A stretch of DNA of 64,000 nt from Verrucomicrobiota bacterium (GCA_020831625.1 JAFIGD010000018.1:20094-84093); one strand, 5' to 3'. Counted from the stretch's first letter, positions 32,194-42,430 are shown. Notes: generated by a model from the letters alone, not told the origin. Numbers and translations: made by a program.

Positions 32194-34380
32194 ATGGTCT
32201 ATAAAAAAGCTCTCAATAGCGCGCGCACCCGTTCCTTTACATTTCGTGACATTATCATTTGTCTTATTCTGATGCTGACCGGCACGGGGGGCAATCTGAG
32301 TGCCGGGGTTGTGCTCAATGATTTGTTTTCCCCGGGAATGGTCCTGCAGCAGGGGGTTCCGATTCCAGTATGGGGTGAGGCCCCCGCCGGAATGGAGGTG
32401 CTTGTGCGGCTTAACGGAGCGGAGCGGAGGGCCGGAGCCAACCAACAGGGGCGGTGGCGGGTTGAATTCCCGCCCATGCAGGCCTCAACGGAGCCGCTGA
32501 CGTTGGAAATCACCGGAGAAAACACCCGCCGGATCGAACCGGTGTTTATCGGAAATGTGGTGGTTGCGGCGGGCGGACGGCAGTGGAGGCCTTCTGTGAG
32601 AGTCCGAACCGGAGAAATACAGGAGGGGCTTGCTGTTTTCACGGTTTCCGGAGCCTCCGCTTTGGCGCCGTTGGATGAGATCAAGGGTGAGTGGAGTTCG
32701 GGTTCCGGCATGGTTTCCTCCCTTGCCCTGGAAATCGGGAGGCGCCTGCGGGAACAGACCGGCGCGCCAGTGGGCATCCTGTTGGTTCATGCCGCGACAT
32801 CGCTGGAGAGCTGGATTCCCCGGGACCTGTTGGAGGAACTGCCGGCGGCGGCGCCGATTATTGAGTTTTTTGATCAACGCGGCTGGTCGGAGGACACGGA
32901 ATCCGCGGTGGCGGACTATGAAACACGGCTTGCCGCCTGGGTTCGGGAAGGCCGGAACCTGCCCCTTGAGCCCGAGCCCCGGCCCACCCCGGAACCGCCG
33001 CCGTCACGGTTGAATGAAGCCCCGGCCACCCGGTTCAACGGGATGCTTGCTCCACTGAGCGGACTTCCCGTGCGGGGAGTGATTTGGGCCCACGGGGAGG
33101 AGGAGTCGATTGTGGGGCGGGCGGCGCAGTATGGCGAAGTATTGCCGGCGGCGCTGTTTGGCTTCCGCCGTTTGTTTGACCGGGAGGATTTGCCGATTAC
33201 GGTGGTTCAGTTCGGACAGTTCCGCGCGAACCGGCTCGATGACCGGGCGGGTGCTGAAATGAGGGAGGGACAATGGAACGTTCAGAAAAATCCGGCGAAC
33301 CGGGTGGTGGTGAGTCTGGACCTCGGAGCCTCCCCCGATCCCGGAATCCTGGCGGATCGAATATCCGCGATGCAGATTGCCCAGTGGAGCGGGGAGGCTG
33401 AATATTATCCCCACCTGATATCGCATGAACGAAATGGGGAGCACATTCTGCTGACCTTCGCCCGTACCGGGGGAGGCCTTGAGATCAGGGGCGGTGAAGT
33501 GAAGGATGTGATTCTGGAGGATAAGAAACGCTCCCGGTGGGTCAGGGCCGAGGCGGTTGTCCGGGGGGACCGGATGGCGGTGCGGGCGCAGGGTGTGGAC
33601 CAGCCGGGTGCCGTCCGGTATGCCTGGGGAAGCCAATTGTCAGCCGAAGGAACTCTGTTTGGCATGAACGGCCTGCCGGTCCCGTCTTTCCGCACGGATG
33701 AATCCCGTCTTGCCACGGCGGGGACGGTGAGGCCCGATGCGGTTTTTCGTCACTCCCTGATTTCGGAGCAGTATGTGGAGGATCCGAAGCTTCCCCGGGT
33801 GCTGCTGATGGGGGATTCGATTGCGATCGGCCAAATCCCGACCATGCGCCGTTATCTTGAGGGAAAAGCGAATGTGCTGGTGGGAAATAATTTCAAGGGG
33901 AACGGGATGTTCACAAGCGGGCATGCGCTTGGGGGTGACACGCTTAAATCCTTTCTGAAGGCGACCGGACCGTACGACGTCATTCAGTTCAATATGGGGG
34001 TGCACGAGTTTGCATCCGCAACCCGGCCCGAAGAGCAGGCGAAGGCCTATGCGGAGCGCTTGCGCAGAGTGGTGGAGGTGTTCCGAACGCACAATCCGGA
34101 TGGACATCTGATTTGGTGCAGTTCTACCGGCACCCATGGGGACAATCTGATTGACCGGTTTCCTCTCTATTTGTCGGGTGCGACCGCGTTCAATGCCGCG
34201 GCGTTGGAGGTGATGGAGGAGCTGCGGGTTCCGGTCAGCGATCTCTTCGCCTTAACCCAGCCGCGGGTGGAGGAGTTTATCGGCAGCGACCGGATTCACA
34301 TCCGGGGGGAGGCGCGGACGGAGGTCACGGAGTTCCTGGCCCGGAATATCCTTCGCGCTCTGGGCGAGGACATTCCATGA
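32194..34380 (+). CDS. Sialate O-acetylesterase-like (SASA) domain, apparently inactive, fused to an SGNH/GDSL esterase
   Basis: Start at 32194 (MVYKKALNSARTR) with GAGG upstream; then a hydrophobic leader 'DIIICLILMLTGTGGNLSAG'. 728 residues. Residues 35-500 match the SASA layout ('LNDLFSPGMVLQQGVPIPVWGEAPAGMEVLVRL', 'ALEIGRRLREQTGAPVGILLVHAATSLESWIPRDLL', 'RFNGMLAPLSGLPVRGVIWAHGEE'), but the usual SGQSN nucleophile block is replaced by 'AAGGRQWRP', WYQGESN by WAHGEEES, and the IHP block by 'PDPGILADR'. Residues 530-728 are an SGNH domain with 'VLLMGDSIAIG' (Ser nucleophile), 'IQFNMGVHEF' (Asn block) and 'GSDRIHI' (Asp-His). So one domain seems dead and the other active, perhaps a secreted carbohydrate deacetylase. 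Confidence 0.75.
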   Translation: MVYKKALNSARTRSFTFRDIIICLILMLTGTGGNLSAGVVLNDLFSPGMVLQQGVPIPVWGEAPAGMEVLVRLNGAERRAGANQQGRWRVEFPPMQASTEPLTLEITGENTRRIEPVFIGNVVVAAGGRQWRPSVRVRTGEIQEGLAVFTVSGASALAPLDEIKGEWSSGSGMVSSLALEIGRRLREQTGAPVGILLVHAATSLESWIPRDLLEELPAAAPIIEFFDQRGWSEDTESAVADYETRLAAWVREGRNLPLEPEPRPTPEPPPSRLNEAPATRFNGMLAPLSGLPVRGVIWAHGEEESIVGRAAQYGEVLPAALFGFRRLFDREDLPITVVQFGQFRANRLDDRAGAEMREGQWNVQKNPANRVVVSLDLGASPDPGILADRISAMQIAQWSGEAEYYPHLISHERNGEHILLTFARTGGGLEIRGGEVKDVILEDKKRSRWVRAEAVVRGDRMAVRAQGVDQPGAVRYAWGSQLSAEGTLFGMNGLPVPSFRTDESRLATAGTVRPDAVFRHSLISEQYVEDPKLPRVLLMGDSIAIGQIPTMRRYLEGKANVLVGNNFKGNGMFTSGHALGGDTLKSFLKATGPYDVIQFNMGVHEFASATRPEEQAKAYAERLRRVVEVFRTHNPDGHLIWCSSTGTHGDNLIDRFPLYLSGATAFNAAALEVMEELRVPVSDLFALTQPRVEEFIGSDRIHIRGEARTEVTEFLARNILRALGEDIP

Positions 34381-34452
34381 ATCAGGCGCGCCTTTATGAT
34401 TGAAATTTTGCATTTGAGAAAAAAAACTGTCTAACGCAGAATATAGGAGGCC

Positions 34453-37400
34453 ATGATGTATCTGTATAAAATCCGTGCCTTGTTGACCGCCCTGTTGTAT
34501 ACAACATTCAGGCTGGCGGCCCACGAGTTTTTTGTGTCTCCAAATGGAGATGATGCGCATCCGGGCACGCAGGCACTGCCGTTCGCCAGTCTGGAACAGG
34601 CCCGTGACGCTGTGCGGGATCTTCGAAGTCAGGTGAGCGTAAGCGAACCGGTCACGGTGTGGCTTGAGGGTGGCGATTATATCCTTGAAAACAGACTGCA
34701 GTTCACCACGCTGGATTCCAATGTCCGATACCGGGCGCTGCCCGGTGAAATTCCGCGTGTGCTGGGCGGTCCCTCGATCAGTGCCTCCGACTTCCAGCTT
34801 GTGACCAGCCAGTCCCCTGTCTGGAACCGTTTGCTTACATCGGCCCGGGGAAATGTGGTGGCGGCCGATCTCGCGGCGTTGGGGATCAGCGATTACGGCA
34901 CCCTGCGAAGCCGGGGGTTTTCCGGCGTGAGCAATTCACCGATGGAATTATACGTGAACGGGCGGCCCATGACCCTCGCCCGGTGGCCGAACCGGGGATC
35001 ATTCGCCAATACGTCCTCTCCGGTAAGCGCCCTGCAGTTCACGTACACCGGAACGCGCCCGGAGCGGTGGACGGAGGCGGATGAGCTTTGGGTTCACGGA
35101 TATTTCCAGCATTTATGGGCGGATTTCGCCCGCCCGGCGGTGTTGGATACCGCGAACAAAACCATCACCTTGACAGAAGAAATGACCTACGGAATGCAAA
35201 CCGGCCGTCCGTGGTTCGCCTTCAATCTGCTGGAGGAGCTGGATATTCCGGGGGAATACTACATTGATCGAAGCACAGGGATGCTGTATTATTGGCCCTC
35301 GGCTCCGTTGGAGGAATCGGATTTTGTGCTGTCAAAACTGGAAAACGAGTTGATCCGGATTCAGGGAGCAGCGGATATGCTGTTTGAGGGTGTGACGTTT
35401 CTGGCGGGAAGGCAATCCCTGTTGAGAATCACAGAGGGAGAAAACAACCGCTTTGTTCACTGCCGGTTTCTCGGTTCCGGTCATGCCGGGGTGATAATTG
35501 ACGGAACCGGAAACGGGCTTGAGCGCTGTGAGGTGGCGTACACCGGGGGCGCGGCTGTCATCCTGGACGGAGGGGACCGGGCCACACTGACCCCCGGGGG
35601 GAATTATGTGAAACACAGCCGAATCCATCATTTCGGACGGTTGACGCTGACCTATCAGGGAGGCGTTCATTTCCGGGGAGTCGGCCAGGTCGCCCGTCAC
35701 AACCGGATTCATGACGGCGATCACACGGGGGTTCGGATTATCGGGAATGACCATGAGCTGGCCTATAATCATATACATGATGTCCTTAAATGGACCTACG
35801 ATATGGGGATGATCTATACGGGCCGGGACTGGAGTTTCCGGGGAAATGTCATCCGGCGTAATTTTCTGCACGACGGACTGAGCGGATTCAGTTCGTTTGT
35901 TTTTGGCGTGTATCTGGATGATGCAGCCAGCGGTTACGAAGTGGACAGTAATGTGTTTTATAAGGTCGGAGGAGCCGCGATGTTTAACGCGGGCGGGCAT
36001 GAAAACCGCTGGATCAATAATTATGTGGTGGATTCCGGCGCGTTTCACCGTGGCGAATTCCGTAACAGTCAGCTTTCGAGCAATCAAAATACCGGAAATT
36101 CCTGGGATATGCTGCATAAACTGAACCAATTCCCCTGGAAAGAGGAGACCTGGCTAAACGCTTATCCCGAACTGGCCCCTGTTCCCAACACTTATTCCGG
36201 TGCCAGAAGCTGGTACGACCCCATTTATAATCGGGTGAATCAGAACATCAGTTGGCTGAATAACGTACAGTATCAAGGATCGGTCTACGGTTTTTATGAG
36301 AGCCGGGCGAATAATTTGAACGATTTCGGTGATTCACCGTTGAATCCGAAATTCCGGGATATCCAGACGCTGGATTTCACATTGGAGGCGAATTCCCCGG
36401 CGCATGGACTTCCCGGCTTTGAGGAAATTCCGTTTTATGAAATCGGTCTGCCGCCGCTGTGGACGGGAGCCCGGAGTCAAAACTGGCAGGATCCGCAGAA
36501 CTGGTCTCCTTCCTTTGTTCCCGATCAACTGGATACCGCTTTGTTTGACCGTTCGGTATCAGACACCCCGGAAGTGGAGGTCCAGGCGGAAATCCGGGTC
36601 CGGCGGATCATGATTTCGGGTGCGGACCCGCTGGAAATCTCGGGGCTGAGTCCGGATCGGCGTTTGTTTCTCGGCGGGGGCGGGTTTCGGGTAACCGAAG
36701 GCACGCATATGATTCTGGGCGAAAAAAGTGTGGCCCCGGCCGCGGGGGATCTGCTGCTGCAGAATAATACCGATTTTGAGATCGCAGAGGGCGCGGAGCT
36801 GAGAATCAACGCCCGACTCCATCACGGGAATAATCAAAACCGGACCCACAGGAAAACCGGGGAGGGCGTATTGAGTATCCTCTCGAACAACGGGGATCTC
36901 CCCGGCACCTGGAAATTATCGGATGACCTTGGTTTTGAGGTGTGGAACGGAACGCTGCGGATCGAGCATCCTTATGCGTTGGGAGCCCTCTCCAACCGGG
37001 TCAGAGTGTTTGCCGGCGGCAGTCTTGAGTTGGCGGACAATTTTCCTTCTTCAAGCGGGCATTTTTATCTAAACGGAACCGGCCACAACCTGCAGGGCGC
37101 GCTGCGCACGGACGGCGGCGGTGACCGGGTGGTCGCATCGCATCCGGTGGGACAGGTTGTGATAGAATCCGGAAGCGCGATTCGGGTGGACAGCCACAGT
37201 CTGGTGATCGGCCGCGCCCTGTCCGGGGAAGGGGATCTGTCCAAAACCGGGGAGGGAACCCTCATTCTCGCGGCCGGTGAGAACAGTCACAGTGGTGAAA
37301 CAGCGGTGGAGGGGGGCGCTTTATTCGTGAACGGGACCCTGAATTCTGGCGCGGTCCGGGTGTCTGCAGGCGCGGCGCTGGGCGGGAGCGGATCGTTTGC

Positions 37401-38151
37401 GGGAGGTGTCCGCATAAAGGACAGCGGAGAGCTGTACGCGAATCCGGAAGCCGGATATCCGGTTTTTGCCAATGATCTGCATCTGGAATCGGAGGCAGTG
37501 TTCAGGTTTACGCCCGACCCCGCGAACGAGGGTGTTGCCGTGGCCGGAACGCTCACGCTGGACGGCACGCTGAATGTGGTGTCCGGTGATTCCCTGGAAA
37601 CCGGCGTGTATACCCTGTTCAGCTATGAGGGTGACCTTGAGGATCAGGGACTGGAAGTGGGAGAGGTGACGGACGGCTCCAGAGTATACCGGATTGACAC
37701 CTCTGTTCAAGGCATCGTGCGTCTGACGGTTCGCACGCCTTTTGATCAGTGGGTGCTGGACATCTTTGAAGACCCGGAGGCGCCGGAGGCGGATCCGGAG
37801 TATGTGGATCCCGAGAAAAGAATGACGACGTATCAGCAGTTTCTGGCCGGACTCGATCCGCTGGATCCGGAGTCACGGTTTGAACTGCAAACGGCCAAAC
37901 AGACAACCGAAGGGGAGTTCCGGATCCGCTGGTCCACAATCGGCGGCAGACGGTACCGGGTGATGTACAGCGATCACCTGGGCGGCACGGATCCGGATCC
38001 TTTTGTCGATGTGGTCCGGGATGTGGAATCAGAAACCGCGCCCGGTCCGGAGGGAGAAGCGGGGATGATGGAATTCATAGACGACTTCTCGCTGACCCCC
38101 GAACCCGCCAACCCTTACCGGTTTTATCGAATCCGGCTGGTGCTTCCGTAA
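34453..38151 (+). CDS. Secreted GH141-like beta-helix protein with autotransporter-associated strand repeats
   Basis: 1232 residues. AGGAGG precedes the two ATGs at 34453/34456. Signal peptide MMYLYKIRALLTALLYTTFRLAA, then 'HEFFVSPNGDDAHPGTQALPFASLEQARDAVRDL' and the GH141-like order (sandwich insert, PbH1 turns, 'YDMGMIYTGRDWSFRGNVIRRNFLHD'). From about residue 680 a second module begins 'GARSQNWQDPQNWSPSFVPDQLDTALFD', followed by autotransporter-associated strands ('LSKTGEGTLILAAGENSHSGETAVEGGALFVNG'). It ends with the tail 'TTYQQFLAGLDPLDPESRFELQT' shared with the next gene. No beta-barrel translocator is present, so the repeats are used here in another way. The N-terminal 55 nt of coding sequence after the signal peptide are nearly identical to the 38174 gene. 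Confidence 0.8.
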   Translation: MMYLYKIRALLTALLYTTFRLAAHEFFVSPNGDDAHPGTQALPFASLEQARDAVRDLRSQVSVSEPVTVWLEGGDYILENRLQFTTLDSNVRYRALPGEIPRVLGGPSISASDFQLVTSQSPVWNRLLTSARGNVVAADLAALGISDYGTLRSRGFSGVSNSPMELYVNGRPMTLARWPNRGSFANTSSPVSALQFTYTGTRPERWTEADELWVHGYFQHLWADFARPAVLDTANKTITLTEEMTYGMQTGRPWFAFNLLEELDIPGEYYIDRSTGMLYYWPSAPLEESDFVLSKLENELIRIQGAADMLFEGVTFLAGRQSLLRITEGENNRFVHCRFLGSGHAGVIIDGTGNGLERCEVAYTGGAAVILDGGDRATLTPGGNYVKHSRIHHFGRLTLTYQGGVHFRGVGQVARHNRIHDGDHTGVRIIGNDHELAYNHIHDVLKWTYDMGMIYTGRDWSFRGNVIRRNFLHDGLSGFSSFVFGVYLDDAASGYEVDSNVFYKVGGAAMFNAGGHENRWINNYVVDSGAFHRGEFRNSQLSSNQNTGNSWDMLHKLNQFPWKEETWLNAYPELAPVPNTYSGARSWYDPIYNRVNQNISWLNNVQYQGSVYGFYESRANNLNDFGDSPLNPKFRDIQTLDFTLEANSPAHGLPGFEEIPFYEIGLPPLWTGARSQNWQDPQNWSPSFVPDQLDTALFDRSVSDTPEVEVQAEIRVRRIMISGADPLEISGLSPDRRLFLGGGGFRVTEGTHMILGEKSVAPAAGDLLLQNNTDFEIAEGAELRINARLHHGNNQNRTHRKTGEGVLSILSNNGDLPGTWKLSDDLGFEVWNGTLRIEHPYALGALSNRVRVFAGGSLELADNFPSSSGHFYLNGTGHNLQGALRTDGGGDRVVASHPVGQVVIESGSAIRVDSHSLVIGRALSGEGDLSKTGEGTLILAAGENSHSGETAVEGGALFVNGTLNSGAVRVSAGAALGGSGSFAGGVRIKDSGELYANPEAGYPVFANDLHLESEAVFRFTPDPANEGVAVAGTLTLDGTLNVVSGDSLETGVYTLFSYEGDLEDQGLEVGEVTDGSRVYRIDTSVQGIVRLTVRTPFDQWVLDIFEDPEAPEADPEYVDPEKRMTTYQQFLAGLDPLDPESRFELQTAKQTTEGEFRIRWSTIGGRRYRVMYSDHLGGTDPDPFVDVVRDVESETAPGPEGEAGMMEFIDDFSLTPEPANPYRFYRIRLVLP

Positions 38152-38173
38152 CGTTTATTTATCAAAGGTGATC

Positions 38174-41100
38174 ATGATGTATCCATATAAAATCCGCCTT
38201 TTGTTTGCCGTCCTGTTCTATACAATATGCAGGCTGTCGGCCCACGAGTTTTTTGTGTCTCCGAATGGAGATGATGCGTATCCGGGCACGGAGGCGCTGC
38301 CTTTTGCGACCTTGGAGAGAGCGCGTGATGCAATTCGGGATCTGAAAGCTCTTCCAGAAGGCTTGCCGACCGGCGGGGTTACCGTGGTGCTGGGAGGCGG
38401 GGTGTACCATGTGGAGAACTCCATCCACCTGACCGGTCAGGATTCAGGAACCGCTGACGCCCCCGTCATCTACCGCTCCGCTCCCGGAGAAGTCGCCACA
38501 CTCTATGGCGGCCGGGTGTTGGATCGATCCGCCTTCACGCCCGTTACGGACACGGATATCTTGAACCGCATCATCAGTGAAACCGCCCGCAGCAATTTGC
38601 TGGAGGTGGATCTGGCCGCACAGGGAATAAAGGACTACGGCCAATTATCCCGGCGGGGGTTCGCATTGGGAAACCCCGTAACTCCGCTGCAGCTGTATGT
38701 CGACGGCGAGCACTTGACCCGGGCCCGTTATCCAAATAAAGGCGATGGCTACATGCAAATCCATTCGATCGTGGATGCGGGGCCGGTCCTGGGGGATGGG
38801 GATTTCAACACGCGCGGCGGCACCTTTGTTTCTTCGGATCCCCGTCCGGAACTGTGGGCGGATGTGACCAATGCCTGGGTTAACGGTGTCATCAGCAGGG
38901 ACTGGTCGTGGACCTTCAACCGGATTGCGGACTATACCCCGGGCAACAGACGGATTACCATGGCCGAAGGCGAGGTCTATGGCATTCGGACCGACTCTAA
39001 TTTCTTTTTCGTGGAGAATGTCCTTGAGGAAATCGACCAACCGGGTGAGTACTTCCTGGATCCCTCCACCGGCATGCTCTACCTGTGGCCGCCCGAGGGT
39101 TTTGATGAGGCTGAAATAAGCGTTTCAATTCTAGCGGATCCGATGCTCATCCTTACGAATACCGAGTATGTCACGTTTCGCGGGATCCGATTCTTTGTAT
39201 CACGGCATAGAGCCATAAACGCAACCGGCAATCACCTGCGCTTTGAAGCTTGTGAAATCTCCGGGTTTGGACACTCCGGCGCCAATCTAACGGGGTCGGA
39301 TATCGTCGTTGACTCCTGTAACATCCATAATATCGGGGGGCAAATCATCAGGCTGGAGGGCGGGGACTGGGACACATTGACCCCCTCGTCCAATCTTATA
39401 CACAACAACCATTTCCACGACTGGGGGGAATGGGTGCGCGTCTATAATCCGGCGGTCAGCCTGCGTGGCGTTGGCAATATCGTCCGGCATAACCGGTTCA
39501 ATGATTTTCCGCACAATGCCATTGAGATCAGGGAGAATGATCATCTCATCGAGTACAATCTCTTTCATGACGGCATGACGGATTTCCAAGACCTTGGTGT
39601 GATCTACGGGAACCAGGGCATGAATCCGCATCATCGCGGCACGGTCATACGGCGGAACTTCTTCCGGGATGTCGCATCCAGCCTTCCGAAGCAGAATGCG
39701 ATTTACCCTGACAATTCCACGATGGACTGGACGATCGAGGAAAACGTGTTTCTCCGCGTCGGCAATGTTGAGGGTTCGTATGGGGCCATATCCGGAAACG
39801 GGCCATCCTATATGCGTTTGCGCAACAATGTTTTCGTGGATTGCGCCAACACGTTCGACGTGAGTTTCTATTTGAACACATGGGGTGCGAACCAACTCCC
39901 CGCCTATCAAGCCAGATGGGAGGAGGTCATGAGCATCTACAACAATTTCACCGACATGCCGCATGGGCAGAAATATCCCGGCCTTCCGCTTTTGCTGGAG
40001 GAAGACCGTATCCTGCCCGACAGCAACACCTTCAAACGGAACTTGATCTGGAACCCGACGGTTTCCCGCTGGTATTCCACCACCCATTCGACCCGGGGCG
40101 GCGATTTGTCACTGATTCAGGCGCAGGACAATCTTATTGCCGGAAGTAATCCGGGATTCGTCGATTGGGAGAATGGCGACTTGTCCCTGCGGGATGACGC
40201 CTCCGTATTTTTAGCGATACCGGACTTTGTCGCGCCTCCGTTTCACAAGATGGGATTACGGGATGCGGTGGGCATCCCCGCCGCCGCGGAGGTTCTTTCC
40301 ACAGAGCCGGCCGCGGCACTGCAGGCGACAAGCGCTGAACTCAACGGGGTCTGGCGGCGGAAGTGGGGAACGACCTTCGAGATTGAGGTGTTCTGGGGCC
40401 GGACCGATGGGGGAACCCATCCGGCGGCATGGGAGCATAACGCCCCGCTGGGCCTCCTGAATAACGGGGAGATCCCCAGTTTCAGCCACAGCGTCACCGG
40501 CCTTGACGCCGGCACCACCTATTATTACACCTTCAGAGCAACCAATACCCTGGAAACCGTCTGGGCCGAAGAAAGCGGATCGCTGGCAACGCTCGGTGTT
40601 TCCGGCGTTGACACGGCGGGTGGCCCGACAGCGGTGGCTGCGGATTCAGCTGTGTTGCGCGGAAGGCTTACTGTCGGAGGAGCTGCAACGGCCTGGATCT
40701 GCTGGGGACCGACGGATGGCGGACTACAGAGTACCGAAAACTGGGATCAGGTCATATCCATCGGGACGGTGCAGGCCGGCGAGGAATTCAGTGCGGTTGT
40801 GGAAGGGCTTTCCAATGAAAGCAGTTACTGGTACCGCTGCTACGTGGCGAATGAGTACGGCAAGGCATGGTCCGAGGCCGAAGTGTTCAACGCGGAGGCC
40901 GAGCAGCAAGCCGGCGGGTGGACCCCCATGGCGCTCGCCCCTTACGCCTGGTACGATGCCTCGGACACCAACACATTATGGGCGGATGTGGCTGCAACCA
41001 CACCCGCAACAGCGGCCGTTGCACGATGGGACGACAAGAGCGGAAACAACCGTCATGCGACACGTGACGATCCGAATCGGCAACCTCGAACCGGTGTGCG

Positions 41101-42334
41101 GACAATAGGGGGGCTGAACGTCGTGGACTGCGACGGCAACGACAGTATGCTTTCCAGTGGATTCTCGTTGGATTGCACGAATCTCTCCGTGTTTGTCGTG
41201 CGTCAATGGGATAATATATCCGGCACTTCCTCCAGATCCTTTAATCTTATCCACAGTCAAACCATATACAGCATCAATGAAAGAACCCGAAATTGCGGAT
41301 CACTCGTGCTCGGTGTTAACAATCCGGACAATGAAAGAGTGCCGACAGGCACATCGCTGGCTCCCGGCCTCGTCAGTTATGTCAAATCAGGCACGAATTC
41401 CCAGAAGGCCTGGCTGGACGGTCACAGTCTGGGCGAGAACGTGAACACGGTGCAAAATTTTCCGATAAATCTGATCTATCCGGTTGCCGAACAAAATGGC
41501 GCCGCTGCGGAATTGATTGTCATCAACGGGGCCCTGTCGGACGCTGATCGTAAGAAGGTTGAAGGCTATCTCGCGCACAAATGGGGGTTGGAAGCCAGCC
41601 TGCCTTCGACGCATCCCTACAAAAGCCAAGCGCCGCACGGCGGCATGATCGTACCCCGTCCCCCGTCCGACATCACCTCCAATTCCGCAACCTTGTGCGG
41701 CGAACTCAACGTCTTGCAGACCCATGCCCTTGTGACCGTTTACTGGGGCGAAACCGATGGCGGCGCCAACGCTGAAAACTGGGACCACAGTGCCGTCTTG
41801 GGCGAGTGGACAGACACAACGGACACTGTTACCCATCAAGTGGACTCGCTGTTCAAGGACACCACTTACGCCTATACGTTTCGCGCAGAGAACGACGAGG
41901 CGGATAACTGGGCGCAACCCTCGTGGTTTTTCACGACTTCGCCGGCGCTTGTCACGGAGAATTATGCTGTGCCGCACATGTGGTTAACCCGTGTTGACCC
42001 ACACTGGAACGACGATTTCGAGTCCATGGTGTATCAGGATCTGGACGGTGACGGTTTTTTGCTTTGGCAGGAATACTGGAGCAGAACCGACCCTCTGGAC
42101 CCTGAATCTCACTTCAAAATCGATTCAATCACTTTTGACGGAACGACGATTACGCTTCAATGGGAACATGCTCACGGTGATCCCGCCTTTCCCCCCATAA
42201 TCATTGAGGGCTCTACAGATCTCCAGGAATGGAGCGAATTGGGCAGTAAAACGCCCGTGGAAGGCACCAACACCTGGTCCCTTCCGGTATCCGGCCGTCA
42301 ATTTTATCGCATCTCCGTTCAAATCCCCGAATGA
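38174..42334 (+). CDS. Giant secreted GH141-like protein with Fn3-like and LamG-like modules
   Basis: Start at ATG 38174 (MMYPYKIRLLFAVLF) with AAAGG five nt upstream; a GTG at 38168 is also in frame. 1386 residues. Order: signal peptide; GH141-like catalytic region to about 690 ('PFATLERARDAIRDLKALPEG', 'LYLWPPEGFDEAEISVSIL', 'QDLGVIYGNQGMNPHHRGTVIRRNFFRD'); two Fn3-like repeats with 'WGRTDGG/WGPTDGG' (about 700-910); a LamG-type lectin-like domain ('APYAWYDASDTNTLWADV', 'ARWDDKSGNNRHAT', 'VEGYLAHKWGLEASLPSTHPYKS'); another Fn3-like repeat ('VYWGETDGG'); and the tail 'QDLDGDGFLLWQEYWSRTDPLDPESHF'. The binding modules suggest a large insoluble glycan target. Converges with the 42431 gene; 96-nt gap without clear hairpin. 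Confidence 0.82.
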   Translation: MMYPYKIRLLFAVLFYTICRLSAHEFFVSPNGDDAYPGTEALPFATLERARDAIRDLKALPEGLPTGGVTVVLGGGVYHVENSIHLTGQDSGTADAPVIYRSAPGEVATLYGGRVLDRSAFTPVTDTDILNRIISETARSNLLEVDLAAQGIKDYGQLSRRGFALGNPVTPLQLYVDGEHLTRARYPNKGDGYMQIHSIVDAGPVLGDGDFNTRGGTFVSSDPRPELWADVTNAWVNGVISRDWSWTFNRIADYTPGNRRITMAEGEVYGIRTDSNFFFVENVLEEIDQPGEYFLDPSTGMLYLWPPEGFDEAEISVSILADPMLILTNTEYVTFRGIRFFVSRHRAINATGNHLRFEACEISGFGHSGANLTGSDIVVDSCNIHNIGGQIIRLEGGDWDTLTPSSNLIHNNHFHDWGEWVRVYNPAVSLRGVGNIVRHNRFNDFPHNAIEIRENDHLIEYNLFHDGMTDFQDLGVIYGNQGMNPHHRGTVIRRNFFRDVASSLPKQNAIYPDNSTMDWTIEENVFLRVGNVEGSYGAISGNGPSYMRLRNNVFVDCANTFDVSFYLNTWGANQLPAYQARWEEVMSIYNNFTDMPHGQKYPGLPLLLEEDRILPDSNTFKRNLIWNPTVSRWYSTTHSTRGGDLSLIQAQDNLIAGSNPGFVDWENGDLSLRDDASVFLAIPDFVAPPFHKMGLRDAVGIPAAAEVLSTEPAAALQATSAELNGVWRRKWGTTFEIEVFWGRTDGGTHPAAWEHNAPLGLLNNGEIPSFSHSVTGLDAGTTYYYTFRATNTLETVWAEESGSLATLGVSGVDTAGGPTAVAADSAVLRGRLTVGGAATAWICWGPTDGGLQSTENWDQVISIGTVQAGEEFSAVVEGLSNESSYWYRCYVANEYGKAWSEAEVFNAEAEQQAGGWTPMALAPYAWYDASDTNTLWADVAATTPATAAVARWDDKSGNNRHATRDDPNRQPRTGVRTIGGLNVVDCDGNDSMLSSGFSLDCTNLSVFVVRQWDNISGTSSRSFNLIHSQTIYSINERTRNCGSLVLGVNNPDNERVPTGTSLAPGLVSYVKSGTNSQKAWLDGHSLGENVNTVQNFPINLIYPVAEQNGAAAELIVINGALSDADRKKVEGYLAHKWGLEASLPSTHPYKSQAPHGGMIVPRPPSDITSNSATLCGELNVLQTHALVTVYWGETDGGANAENWDHSAVLGEWTDTTDTVTHQVDSLFKDTTYAYTFRAENDEADNWAQPSWFFTTSPALVTENYAVPHMWLTRVDPHWNDDFESMVYQDLDGDGFLLWQEYWSRTDPLDPESHFKIDSITFDGTTITLQWEHAHGDPAFPPIIIEGSTDLQEWSELGSKTPVEGTNTWSLPVSGRQFYRISVQIPE

Positions 42335-42430
42335 GGCTTTGACGCTTGGCGCTCATTTCACCGAGATCAGCGCAGACGACGCAAGAGGGAGATCGTTAAG
42401 AACCCCACATCCCGTTCCCCGGTCGTGGTT

